NCBI RefSeq assembly: GCF_036263595.1
Contig: NZ_DATAGQ010000154.1
Location: forward strand, 1 to 48,285
From: Geminicoccus sp036263595
GTDB taxonomy: Bacteria > Pseudomonadota > Alphaproteobacteria > Geminicoccales > Geminicoccaceae
DNA length: 48,285 nucleotides
Reading direction: 5' to 3'
The position numbers and the translations under genes were made by a program. This document shows, piece by piece, positions 7,288 through 15,575 of the stretch. Below the pieces are notes generated by a model that saw only the letters and a list, made by a program, of their open reading frames with translations, was not told the origin of the DNA and did no database searches. How positions within the stretch are numbered: position 1 is the first letter of the stretch; every line of letters starts with the position of its first letter.

Positions 7288-9066
7288 TCAGACCAGGGCA
7301 TCGCCGAGGTCCCGGGATGCCGGGCCTTGGGCCATGATCGAATCAGGCTTGGCCGGAGCGATTCCCCGGCTCTGGACCGCGTGATGAACGTCCCGCTCGT
7401 CCTTCGTCGTGTAGGTGCCCTGGAGGAGCCGGCCCAGGGCCGGCCAGATCTCGCCGTCGGACGCGTCAGCTCCTTCCAGCCGCCTGATCAGTTCCAGATG
7501 CTCGGCCAACGAGCGCATCCCGGCCGGCCCACCCAGCCCCGCCACGTCGTTGGCATGAGTCTGGAAGGACGTGCTCAGGCCCGCCAGCGCATGCTCGACC
7601 ACGTCCTGCAGCCTTGCCCCTTCGCTCTCCATCTCCCGGAGCGCAGCCGCACCTTCCCTCAAGCCCGCCACCAGCTCGGTCCGGCGTTCCGCCGGATCGC
7701 GAGCGGCATGGTCGCGCAACCGGCCAACATCCGCGGCAATCGCCGCCAGCTCTGTGCCGAACGCCGCCACGGCCTGACCGATCTGTCCGGCACTCGCCCG
7801 CAACTCCTGGGCGATGCACTTCATCGGGCCACCGACCCCGCCCAGCTGGGCCGAACGGAAGGTCGCGTTCAGGCCGGCCATGCGGATGGACATCTCCACC
7901 TCGTCCAGGTCCGCCGCCAGGCCGGGCATGCGCTCGATACCCTGCAACGCCCGTTCGCGCGCGGCCGCCATCGTCGCACGGATGCGGGCATATCCCTCGA
8001 CGATGACGGCTACCCCGCCGATAGCTCCGTCGAGTTCCGCCATCAGGTCCGGCGAGCTGCCGCCCCAGACGGCCCGGAACAGTTCCTCCGCCTCGGCCAT
8101 GGCGCGCCCCATCGCGTGAAGCGCTGCCTCGACCGACCCGCGTTCCCGCTCCACGAGCACGGCCAGGTCCTTCAGCTGCGCGGCCTGCAGCGCGCACAGG
8201 GCGCCCACCGCGACCTTGCGGCGCCGGTCGTCCAGCGGCGCCGGATCGTCGTCGGCCAGGATGCCCCGCTGACGGACCGCCCGAAGCCGCTCCAGGCCGA
8301 AGCCGATCTGCTCCAGCCGCTGGCGCATGCCGTCGTGGAACTGGAGCCCCATGACGAGGCGGGCGGCCTCCTCCCGGAGCTGGCCCAGACGCTCCCCCAC
8401 GGCTGCCATGGTCTCGCGCCCGTGCTCGCGGCGTTGGGCAGCATGCTCAAGGAGAGTGCCGATGCGCTGCACCGTGTCCGGCACGCCGTTGCCAGATCCC
8501 CGCCGGTCGATCCGCTGGACGTCGTCCACGCCCTGGAGGAGCTTGCCGATCTCCTGGTCGAGGGCAACCACCGTCATCTCGGCGCGCTCGACCAGGCCGT
8601 CGACCTCGCTCGTAAACCCCTCGAACCCGACTGCATGCTCGGCCAGGGCGGCGGTCTCCATGCGCGCCAGCAGGGCGAGTTGGGCCAGGGTCGTCATGCG
8701 GCTGCCAAGCTCGTGCACCGATCGCTGTGCCGTACCGAGATCGGCCTGGAGTGCTTGCACCAGCTTTCGCTCGGACAGGTCATCCGCCGCCATTTCCGGC
8801 AGCATGGTCACGGCGCTGCCCAGGCGGTCCATGCTCGCCTCGGCCGCCCGGCCCACGAGGTCGGCAAAGCCGGCCATGGTCTCCAGGCCACGCTCCGCCC
8901 TGCTGCGGGCCTCGCCGAGAATGGCACCGAGGGCCAGGATCCGCTGCTCGGCGGCCTGCTGCCAGACGAGGAGGTCGTTCACGTCGGGATCGAGACGGGA
9001 TCCAGCGGGCTGATCGACGGCGGCGCCAGCAAGCTGGCCGGTCCAATCCGCGTGCACGAGGGTCAT
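7288..9066 (-). CDS. Soluble MCP-like coiled-coil signalling protein with CheZ-like D-x3-Q motif
   Basis: The 592-aa protein is almost entirely helical, rich in Ala, Glu, Leu and Arg, with no signal peptide, membrane segment, HAMP or ligand domain. Two stretches resemble the hairpin tip of methyl-accepting chemotaxis proteins: LALLARMETAALAE (about residues 130-143) and, more clearly, IRMAGLNATFRSAQLGG followed by IAQELRASAGQIG (residues 394-430). Between them, LQFHDGMRQRLEQI (241-254) has D245 and Q249 in the D-x3-Q spacing used by CheZ to dephosphorylate CheY. It may therefore organise or reset a chemotaxis-like pathway in the cytoplasm; this is inference. The ATG at 9066 is preceded by GGAA; the much longer open frame upstream (to 10665) is antisense to the amidase. 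No che genes are adjacent. Confidence 0.75.
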   Translation of the reverse strand: MTLVHADWTGQLAGAAVDQPAGSRLDPDVNDLLVWQQAAEQRILALGAILGEARSRAERGLETMAGFADLVGRAAEASMDRLGSAVTMLPEMAADDLSERKLVQALQADLGTAQRSVHELGSRMTTLAQLALLARMETAALAEHAVGFEGFTSEVDGLVERAEMTVVALDQEIGKLLQGVDDVQRIDRRGSGNGVPDTVQRIGTLLEHAAQRREHGRETMAAVGERLGQLREEAARLVMGLQFHDGMRQRLEQIGFGLERLRAVRQRGILADDDPAPLDDRRRKVAVGALCALQAAQLKDLAVLVERERGSVEAALHAMGRAMAEAEELFRAVWGGSSPDLMAELDGAIGGVAVIVEGYARIRATMAAARERALQGIERMPGLAADLDEVEMSIRMAGLNATFRSAQLGGVGGPMKCIAQELRASAGQIGQAVAAFGTELAAIAADVGRLRDHAARDPAERRTELVAGLREGAAALREMESEGARLQDVVEHALAGLSTSFQTHANDVAGLGGPAGMRSLAEHLELIRRLEGADASDGEIWPALGRLLQGTYTTKDERDVHHAVQSRGIAPAKPDSIMAQGPASRDLGDALV

Positions 9067-9270
9067 GGGAAGTTCCGTGCCTGAGGTATCTGGCGGCAAG
9101 ATAGCTCCTGGCAGTGTACAACCCGTTAACGCCGAACGCTTTTTTGGACGCTCCATCTGCGCGAGCATGGCCGGCAGGATCGGCTCGGCCGGCGCCGGCC
9201 GGCCAGACCCTTCCTGGCAAGGCATTTGCTCACACGTCCCTGTCTTTCGCACGAACGAGGAAGCAAGATC

Positions 9271-10677
9271 ATGGAGCCAGCTCAGCTCGCTCAAGCCCAC
9301 CTGGTCGACGTCGCCGACCTGATCAAGACGAAGCGGCTCTCGCCGGTGGAGCTCACCGACATGATGCTGGCGCGCATCGAGGCCGTCGACCCCAAGTTGC
9401 ACAGCTACGCGACGGTCACGGCCGATCGGGCCCGGGCAGAGGCCAGGCAGGCAGAAGCCGAGATCATGTCGGGCCGCTACCGGGGACCGCTGCACGGGAT
9501 CCCGATCGGCCTGAAGGACCTGTGCTTCACCAAGGGCGTCAGGACCAGCGGCGGCATGGCGATCCATGCCGAGCATGTTCCCGACGAGGACGGCACCGTG
9601 CCAGCAAGGCTCTCCACCGCGGGCGCCGTGACGCTCGGCAAGCTGCAGATGACGGAAGGTGCCTATGCCGAGCACCATCCTTTGATCGACGCGCCGCTCA
9701 ACCCGTGGAACCCCGCGCACTGGGCAGGCTCGTCGTCCTCGGGCTCGGGTGTCGCGACGGCGGCCGGCCTGTGCTTCGGCTCGATCGGCTCGGACACCGG
9801 CGGCTCCATCCGCTTTCCCTCGCTGATGAACAATGTCACCGGCCTGAAGCCGACCTGGGGCCGGGTCAGTCGCTATGGCTCGTTCGTCCTGTCCGATACG
9901 CTGGACCATCTGGGCCCGATGACGCGCTGCGCTGCGGATGCCGCCGTGATGCTGCACGCGATCGCCGGCGAGGACGACAACGACCCTACCACCTTGCTGG
10001 CGCCGGTTCCGGACTATCTCGGCAGGATCGAGGCGGCCGGCATCTTCGGCGCGCGCGGGCTCAAGATCGGCATCGACCACCGCTTCAACGCCAGCGGGGT
10101 GGACCCGAAGGTGACCGAGCTGACCGAGGCGGCGGCCCAGGTGCTGGCTTCGCTTGGCGCGACGCTGGTCGACATCGACTTTCCCGACAGCAATTCCGTG
10201 CTGGAGACATGGAGCGAGTTCTGTGCGTACGAGACCGCCCATGTCCATCGCGAGACCTATCCCAGCCGCAAGGAGGAGTACGGATCGACGCTCGCCGAGT
10301 TCATCGAGATCGGCCGCAACGTCGACCCGCTGAAGATCGCCTCGATCGCGATCGAGCGGGACAAGTTCAAGGGGCGCCTCGTGCGCATCTTCCGCCAGGT
10401 CGACCTGTTGCTGGTGCCGGGCCTGTTCTTGGCAGGGCCTTCGCTTGAGCGCCTGTCGCTCGGCGACCCGAAGGAGCTGGCGACGCTCCTCAAATACACC
10501 GCCCCATTTGACGTGAGCGGCAGCCCCACCATCACCCTGCCCTGCGGGTTCTCCGACGAGGGCGTCCCGGTCGGATTCCAGCTGGTCGGCCCGCATCTGT
10601 CCGAGGACGTCCTGCTCTGCGCCGGTCACGCCTTCCAGATGGCGACGGCATGGCACACCCGGCATCCGGATGTGTGA
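9271..10677 (+). CDS. Amidase-signature family amidase
   Basis: The 468-aa enzyme belongs to the Ser-cisSer-Lys amidase-signature family, which hydrolyses carboxamides to acid and ammonia. Lys82 lies in GIPIGLKDL, the Gly/Ser-rich loop GSSSSGSG spans residues 153-160 and supplies the cis-Ser, and the nucleophile Ser179 lies in GSDTGGSIR. The length is usual for GatA/AtzF-type enzymes. The start at 9271 follows GAGGAAGC 8 nt upstream; a longer frame to 9226 is less likely. No gatB or gatC is nearby, so a catabolic amidase is more likely than a tRNA amidotransferase subunit. An amide-type ABC importer begins 165 nt downstream, suggesting a shared catabolic role. It diverges from the MCP-like gene at 9066. 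Confidence 0.9.
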   Translation: MEPAQLAQAHLVDVADLIKTKRLSPVELTDMMLARIEAVDPKLHSYATVTADRARAEARQAEAEIMSGRYRGPLHGIPIGLKDLCFTKGVRTSGGMAIHAEHVPDEDGTVPARLSTAGAVTLGKLQMTEGAYAEHHPLIDAPLNPWNPAHWAGSSSSGSGVATAAGLCFGSIGSDTGGSIRFPSLMNNVTGLKPTWGRVSRYGSFVLSDTLDHLGPMTRCAADAAVMLHAIAGEDDNDPTTLLAPVPDYLGRIEAAGIFGARGLKIGIDHRFNASGVDPKVTELTEAAAQVLASLGATLVDIDFPDSNSVLETWSEFCAYETAHVHRETYPSRKEEYGSTLAEFIEIGRNVDPLKIASIAIERDKFKGRLVRIFRQVDLLLVPGLFLAGPSLERLSLGDPKELATLLKYTAPFDVSGSPTITLPCGFSDEGVPVGFQLVGPHLSEDVLLCAGHAFQMATAWHTRHPDV

Positions 10678-10708
10678 GGACTGAACATTAGTTCGTCATT
10701 TTCTGCAT

Positions 10709-10770
10709 CGCGGATGATGGCCGGCCTCCTCATCTTCACCTGCCCGGAGATGAGGATGGCCGACATCCGG
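10709..10770. other. Extended imperfect stem-loop between amidase and ABC genes
   Basis: CCTCATCT (10728-10735) pairs with AGATGAGG (10748-10755), and the pairing extends outward imperfectly through GGCC and CGGATG/CATCCG. It lies 30 nt after the amidase stop and has no T-run. It may attenuate read-through or separate amidase expression from the transporter genes. Confidence 0.4.
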
Positions 10771-10842
10771 CAACCGTGATCACAGTTGGCACAGCCTTTG
10801 CGTCGCCTGGTCCAGGACAGGATCGAAGAGGGACGCGGACCG

Positions 10843-12075
10843 ATGCAGGGTAGAGTTGGGATGCTGTTGGCGACCGTCGCGACCTTGGCGACGACGGCCG
10901 CGCTTGCTCAGGACAAGCCGCCGATCAAGGTGGGCTTCCTGGAGGACCAGTCCGGCGAGATTGCGCTGCTGACCCTGCCCAAGCTGCGCGGCGCTCAGCT
11001 CGCGGTCGAGGAGATCAACAAGGCGGGCGGGATCGACGGCCGGCAGCTGGAGCTGATCGCCTACGACCCGCAGTTCGACAACGCGAAGTTCCAGGAATTC
11101 ACCCGCCGACTGATCGACAGTGACGAGATCGACGTGCTGTTCGCCGGTGCGACCAGTGCGTCGCGCGAGGCGGTCCGCCCGATCATCGACCGCACGGACA
11201 TTCCGTACTTCTACACCAATCAGTACGAAGGCGGCGTGTGCGACGCCAACATGATCGGAACGGGCGGGCTGCCCGAGCAGCAGCTTTCCACCCTCGTCCC
11301 CTGGATGATGGAGAAGTACGGCAAGAAGGTCTACACGATCGCCGCCGACTATAATTTCGGACAGATCTCCGCCGAATGGACCCGCAAGCTGGTCGAGGAG
11401 AACGGCGGCGAGATCGTCGGCGAGGAGATGATCCCGTTGGGCGTCTCCCAGTTCGGCCAGACCATCCAGAACATCCAGGCCGCCAAGCCCGACTGGCTGA
11501 TGACGCTGGTGGTCGGCAACTCGCAGGCCTCCTTCTACGAGCAGGCGCCCGCCGCCGGCCTGAAGATTCCGATGGGCTCGTCGATCACCATCGGCCTGGG
11601 CTTCGAGCACAAGCGCTTCAAGCCGCCGGCCATGGAGAACATGCATGTCGCGATGAACTGGTTCGAGGAGGTGAGTTCACCGGACGCGGACGCGTTCAAG
11701 CAGCGTTGGCGCGCGAAGTTTCCCGAGGAGACCTACATCAACGACATGGGCCAGAACGCCTATGCCGCGGTCTACCTTTACAAGAAGCTGGTCGAGATGG
11801 CCGAGGGCTCGACGGAGCTGGCGGACCTGCGCACCCAGATCGCGACCGGCCAGGCCTGCATCGACGCGCCCGAAGGCCAGATCTGCATCGACCCCAAGTC
11901 CCAGCATGTCAGCCACCGCATGTGGCAGGTCTCGGTGGACGCGCAGCACAACGTCACGGTCGAGCGCTCGTGGGACAAGGTCGAGCCCTACTGGCTGGGC
12001 GAGGTCGGCTGCGACCTGACCCAGTACGACCCGAAGGAGCAGTACACGCCGAGCTACCTGCCCGAGCCGCAGTAA
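10843..12075 (+). CDS. Amide/urea-type ABC importer substrate-binding protein (AmiC/UrtA/FmdD-like)
   Basis: The 410-aa protein has a signal peptide (MLLATVATLATTAALAQ, cleavage after ALA near residue 23) and a type I periplasmic binding fold beginning IKVGFLEDQSGEIALL. Its GGIDGRQLELIAYDPQFDNA and YTIAADYNFGQ segments are typical of the short-chain amide/urea subgroup of LivJ-like receptors. Two Cys pairs (GVCDAN and a C-terminal set near ACIDAP, ICIDP and EVGCDL) could form periplasmic disulfides. It probably binds a small amide and passes it to the two Liv-type permeases. The start at 10843 has GAGGGA upstream and enters the signal peptide; a longer frame from 10786 exists. A GC-rich stem-loop follows the stop. 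Confidence 0.88.
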   Translation: MQGRVGMLLATVATLATTAALAQDKPPIKVGFLEDQSGEIALLTLPKLRGAQLAVEEINKAGGIDGRQLELIAYDPQFDNAKFQEFTRRLIDSDEIDVLFAGATSASREAVRPIIDRTDIPYFYTNQYEGGVCDANMIGTGGLPEQQLSTLVPWMMEKYGKKVYTIAADYNFGQISAEWTRKLVEENGGEIVGEEMIPLGVSQFGQTIQNIQAAKPDWLMTLVVGNSQASFYEQAPAAGLKIPMGSSITIGLGFEHKRFKPPAMENMHVAMNWFEEVSSPDADAFKQRWRAKFPEETYINDMGQNAYAAVYLYKKLVEMAEGSTELADLRTQIATGQACIDAPEGQICIDPKSQHVSHRMWQVSVDAQHNVTVERSWDKVEPYWLGEVGCDLTQYDPKEQYTPSYLPEPQ

Positions 12076-12084
12076 CGCTCCCCG

Positions 12085-12108
12085 GGGCCCGGTGCCGCCG
12101 CCGGGCCC
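12085..12108 (+). other. Stem-loop after the amide binding-protein gene
   Basis: GGGCCCGG and CCGGGCCC form a perfect 8-bp, all-GC stem with an 8-nt loop, starting 10 nt after the binding-protein stop and 36 nt before the first permease. There is no T-run. Such elements commonly protect the binding-protein mRNA end or reduce permease expression. Confidence 0.5.
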
Positions 12109-12143
12109 GCTTCCTCCTCGATCAGCGCACAGGGCAGGAACGG

Positions 12144-13007
12144 ATGCTGCAGACCATTTCCTACCTCTACCAGGTCGCGGACGTGTTCGCCTTCCTGGTG
12201 CTCGCGGCAGCGGGACTGGCCATCATCTTCGGCATGATGGGCATCATCAACATGGCGCATGGCGAGTTCATTGCGGTGGGCGCCTATGTCACGACCTACT
12301 CCTACCAGGCAGGAGCGCCGCTGGTGCTTGGGATCCTGCTGGGCTCGGCCGCGGCCGGCCTGTTCGGGATCGCGCTGGAGCGGACGGTGGTGCGCCGGTT
12401 CTACCACCGCCCGATCGATTCACTGGTCGCCACCTGGGGCATCAGCCTGATCATGACCCAGGGCGCCCTGCTGTTGTTCGGGTCGGGCGCTCCCGGCGTG
12501 GGTACGCCGTTCGGCAGCGTCGCCGTCGCCGGCGGCTCGTTCTCCATCTACCGGCTGGTCCTCCTGCTGATCGCGGTGCTGGTCCTGGCCGGCCTCTATC
12601 TCGTCTTCATGAAGACCCGGTTCGGCGTGCATGCCCGGGCCACCATGCAGAACGCCGCCATGGCGCGCTCCCTGGGCGTGCCGGTCGACCGGGTCTATGC
12701 CGCGACCTTCGGACTGGGCGCTGCCCTGGCCGGGCTCGCTGGCGGCCTCTACGCGCCGACCATGACGCTCAGCCCGATGATGGGCGGCAGCTTCGTGATC
12801 GAAGCGTTCGTGACGGTCGTGGCGGGGGGCGCCGACGTGTTGGTGGGCACGCCGCCGGCCGCGATCGTCCTGGCGGTGATCAAGGCCACCGCGACCTCGT
12901 TCTACGGCCAAGTCTACGGCGTGATGGGCCTGCTGGTCGCGGTCTGCATCGTAGTCCGGGTCCTGCCCGACGGGTTCACCGGCTGGATGACCCGCCGCAG
13001 CACGTGA
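12144..13007 (+). CDS. Branched-chain/amide ABC importer permease, LivH/UrtB type
   Basis: The 287-aa inner-membrane protein has about eight hydrophobic segments and the LivH/UrtB hallmark GIINMAHGEFIAVGAY (residues 31-46). A later MKTRFGVHARATMQNAAMARSLG loop (about residues 156-178) is the usual cytoplasmic coupling region. It forms half of the channel with the next gene. AGGAA 7 nt upstream supports the ATG at 12144. It sits 68 nt after the binding-protein gene, across a stem-loop, and 11 nt before the second permease. Substrate assignment to amides rests on the neighbouring amidase and formamidase genes, not on this protein. Confidence 0.9.
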   Translation: MLQTISYLYQVADVFAFLVLAAAGLAIIFGMMGIINMAHGEFIAVGAYVTTYSYQAGAPLVLGILLGSAAAGLFGIALERTVVRRFYHRPIDSLVATWGISLIMTQGALLLFGSGAPGVGTPFGSVAVAGGSFSIYRLVLLLIAVLVLAGLYLVFMKTRFGVHARATMQNAAMARSLGVPVDRVYAATFGLGAALAGLAGGLYAPTMTLSPMMGGSFVIEAFVTVVAGGADVLVGTPPAAIVLAVIKATATSFYGQVYGVMGLLVAVCIVVRVLPDGFTGWMTRRST

Positions 13008-13018
13008 GGAAGCCGTCG

Positions 13019-14113
13019 ATGAAGAACCTGCTCTCGCTCGTGAACGGGCCGCAGACCTTCGGGCAAGGCCGGACGTTCTGGTCGGCAGCCTTGCTTCTGC
13101 TGGTCGCCGCCCTCTTCTTCCCCTTGTTCGTCAGCAACTACACCGTCGGCAACGTCGCCTTCTTCGCCGTGTGGGTGTTCATGGCGCTGGGGCTGTCCCT
13201 GATCTGGGGCTATGGCGGCATGCTGAGCTTCGGCCAGACCGCCTTCTTTGGGATGGCCGGCTACAGCTATGGCGTGATCGCGATCAATTTCGGCCAGCAG
13301 TCGAACCTGACCTTCCTGTCGCTGATCCTGGCGCTGGTCATGGCAGGGCTGCTGGCGCTGCTGATCGGCTATTTCATGATCTACGGGCGGATCACCGGCG
13401 TGTTCGTCGGGATCGTGACCCTCTCGCTCACCCTCACGCTCGCCACCTTCGTCAACCAGACGGCCGGGCCGGAATGGCGGATCGGGCGGGCGCGGCTGAA
13501 CGGCTATAACGGGATGACCAGGATCCCGCCGCTCTCGATCCCCTGGGTGGACGGCAAGCTCTACTTCGAGGGGACCGCCTTCTACTTCCTCGTGCTGGCC
13601 CTGCTGGTCGTGACATATCTGGGCCTGCGCATCCTCGTGAACTCGCGCTTCGGCAACGTGCTGGTCGCGATCCGCGAGAACCCGGACCGGGCGGAGTTGC
13701 TGGGCTACGACATCCGCCGCTACCAGCTAGCCGCCTTCGTGATCGGCAGCACGCTCGCGGGCTTGAGCGGGGCCCTCTACACCGCCTGGGGCCAGTTTAT
13801 CGCACCGGCCTCGATGGCCCTCCCGGCCGCGGCCATGCCGATCATCTGGGTGGCGGTCGGCGGCCGAAAGGACCTGACCGCGACGATGGTCGGGACGCTC
13901 CTCGTGCTCTGGCTGTTCCAGAGCCTGATCGTGATCAGCCAGCAATATGCCCTGATCTTCATCGGTGCGCTCCTGCTGGTGACCATCCTGTTCACGCCCG
14001 GGGGCTACCTCGTCTGGCTGATGGAGCACTGGCAGGCCTACACGGAGCGGCGGCGCGAGCGGGCGGTACCCTTGCCGTCGGGTCGACCGGTTGCCGAGGG
14101 AGCCGCGGAATGA
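13019..14113 (+). CDS. Branched-chain/amide ABC importer permease, LivM/UrtC type
   Basis: The 364-aa inner-membrane permease has about ten hydrophobic segments and the LivM/UrtC signature GLSLIWGYGGMLSFGQTAFF (about residues 60-79). The conserved loop NSRFGNVLVAIRENPDRAEL lies in the C-terminal half. It pairs with the LivH-type permease. TGAGGAAG directly before the ATG serves as ribosome binding site and overlaps the end of the previous gene, so the two are coupled. The stop overlaps the ATPase start by 4 bp (ATGA). The hydrophilic tail (TERRRERAVPLPSGRP) is longer than in many LivM proteins. Confidence 0.9.
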   Translation: MKNLLSLVNGPQTFGQGRTFWSAALLLLVAALFFPLFVSNYTVGNVAFFAVWVFMALGLSLIWGYGGMLSFGQTAFFGMAGYSYGVIAINFGQQSNLTFLSLILALVMAGLLALLIGYFMIYGRITGVFVGIVTLSLTLTLATFVNQTAGPEWRIGRARLNGYNGMTRIPPLSIPWVDGKLYFEGTAFYFLVLALLVVTYLGLRILVNSRFGNVLVAIRENPDRAELLGYDIRRYQLAAFVIGSTLAGLSGALYTAWGQFIAPASMALPAAAMPIIWVAVGGRKDLTATMVGTLLVLWLFQSLIVISQQYALIFIGALLLVTILFTPGGYLVWLMEHWQAYTERRRERAVPLPSGRPVAEGAAE

Positions 14114-14835
14114 CGGCACTCCTGCAAGCCAACGGCCTGGAAAAGCGCTTCGGCGGCCTGAAAGCCGTGGACGGCCTGTCCCTTGCCGTGGAGGAAGGCG
14201 AGTTGCACTGCCTGATCGGCCCGAACGGAGCCGGCAAGAGCACCTTCTTCAAGCTGATCCTGGGCCGCTACCCGCCCACTGCCGGCACCGTCCACTTCAA
14301 GGGCGAGGACATCACGAAACTCGTGGCCGCCGCCCGCGTGCGCAAGGGCATGAGCGTGAAGATGCAGGTGCCGGGCGTGTTCCCGCAACTGCCGGTCGTC
14401 CAGAACCTCACCATCGCCCTCCAGTCCCACTTCGGCGGGTCCGACCTGCCGCGCGAGGTGGAGCGCCTCCTGGCCTTCGTCGACCTGACGCGCGACGCCC
14501 GCAAGCTGGCGGGCAACCTGTCGCATGGGCAAAAGCAGTGGCTGGAGATCGCGATGGCGGTGGGCGTCACGCCGACGCTCCTGCTCCTGGACGAGCCCAC
14601 GGCCGGCATGTCGCCGGAAGAGACCTGGAAGACCGGCGAGATGATCCTCAGCCTGAACAAGGGCGGCATGACGGTGCTGGTCGTCGAGCACGACATGGCC
14701 TTCGTCCGCCAGATCGCCAAGCGGGTGAGCGTGCTGCATTTCGGCAAGCTGTTCGCTCAAGGCGATATCGACACGATCACGAACGACGAAGCGGTCCAGG
14801 AAATCTATCTGGGTAAGGGCCATCATGCCCACTGA
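14110..14835 (+). CDS. Amide/urea-type ABC importer ATPase (UrtD/LivG type)
   Basis: The 241-aa ATPase has Walker A GPNGAGKST (residues 37-45), Walker B LLLLDEP and the switch His of VVEHD. The signature loop is LSHGQKQWLEI, where most ABC ATPases have LSGGQ; the His variant is characteristic of UrtD-type proteins. It would form a heterodimer with the next gene product to power uptake through the Liv-type permeases. The start overlaps the permease stop by 4 bp, and its end overlaps the next gene by 11 bp, indicating tight translational coupling. Confidence 0.92.
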   Translation: MTALLQANGLEKRFGGLKAVDGLSLAVEEGELHCLIGPNGAGKSTFFKLILGRYPPTAGTVHFKGEDITKLVAAARVRKGMSVKMQVPGVFPQLPVVQNLTIALQSHFGGSDLPREVERLLAFVDLTRDARKLAGNLSHGQKQWLEIAMAVGVTPTLLLLDEPTAGMSPEETWKTGEMILSLNKGGMTVLVVEHDMAFVRQIAKRVSVLHFGKLFAQGDIDTITNDEAVQEIYLGKGHHAH

Positions 14836-15538
14836 GATCCTGCTCGACATGAAGGATGTGCGGGCCGGCTACGGCTCCTCGCCGATCCTCCAGGGTGTCG
14901 ACCTGCGCGTGCATCGCGGCGAGATCATCGCCGTGATCGGCCGCAACGGCGTCGGCAAGACCACCACCATGCGCTGCCTGATCGGCCAGCTCCCCGTCTG
15001 GCAGGGCAGCATCCACCTGCGCACGCGGGACATCACCGCGCTGCCGGCCGAAAAGCGCGCCCAGGCCGGCATCGGCTACATCCCGCAGGGCCGCGAGGTC
15101 TTTCCGCGCATGACCGTGGAGGAGAACCTGGCGGTCGGCGAGATGGTCAACGGGGCCGGCGGCCGCAAGCTGCACAAGCTGGTCTATGAGTACTTCCCGA
15201 TCCTGGCCGAGCGGCGCCGCCAGGCGGCCGGCACCATGAGCGGCGGCCAGCAGCAGCAGCTGGCCATCGGCCGGGCGCTGATCGGCAACCCCGACCTCCT
15301 GCTCCTCGACGAGCCCTCGGAGGGCATCCAACCCAACATCGTCGACGAGATCTCGCGCATCATGATCAAGATCAACAAGGACCTGGGCACCACGATCCTG
15401 TTCGTCGAGCAGAACCTCGACATGATCATGGCGATGACCCAACGCTGCTACGTCATGGACAAGGGCCGCGTGACCGCCGAGCTCGCCTCGCACGACCTGA
15501 CCGACCGGGACGTGGTGAAGCGGCACCTGCAGATCTGA
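14825..15538 (+). CDS. Amide/urea-type ABC importer ATPase (UrtE/LivF type)
   Basis: The 237-aa second ATPase has Walker A GRNGVGKTT, the UrtE-like GYIPQGREVFPRMTVEENL segment, signature MSGGQQQQLAIGRAL and Walker B LLLLDEPSEGIQP. The GQQQQ and EGIQP variants are typical of UrtE within the LivF group. It completes a five-gene importer (binding protein, two permeases, two ATPases). Its start lies 11 bp inside the previous gene. No urease genes are visible, whereas amidase and formamidase genes flank the set, so amides are the more likely cargo than urea. Confidence 0.92.
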   Translation: MPTEILLDMKDVRAGYGSSPILQGVDLRVHRGEIIAVIGRNGVGKTTTMRCLIGQLPVWQGSIHLRTRDITALPAEKRAQAGIGYIPQGREVFPRMTVEENLAVGEMVNGAGGRKLHKLVYEYFPILAERRRQAAGTMSGGQQQQLAIGRALIGNPDLLLLDEPSEGIQPNIVDEISRIMIKINKDLGTTILFVEQNLDMIMAMTQRCYVMDKGRVTAELASHDLTDRDVVKRHLQI

Positions 15539-15575
15539 ACGCCTAAAGCCACCCGAACCCAAAAAGGCGACCGAC

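Noticed and set aside
6420..7337. 305-codon plus-strand frame in the large intergenic region
   Set aside because: No recognisable domain, no ribosome binding site, Ser/Arg/Pro-rich composition.
7237..9084. 615-codon open frame on the plus strand
   Set aside because: It is antisense to the MCP-like gene; it is His/Gln/Arg-rich without motifs, while the minus frame has clear helical and MCP-like blocks.
9067..10665. N-terminal extension of the MCP-like frame across the amidase locus
   Set aside because: The extension is antisense to a well-supported amidase with an intact Ser-Ser-Lys triad; a start at 9066 is sufficient.
12144..15538. Urea transporter (Urt) assignment for the Liv-type importer
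   Set aside because: The ATPases are Urt-like, but there is no urease or urea amidolyase nearby and amidase plus formamidase genes flank the set, so a general amide importer is the safer call.
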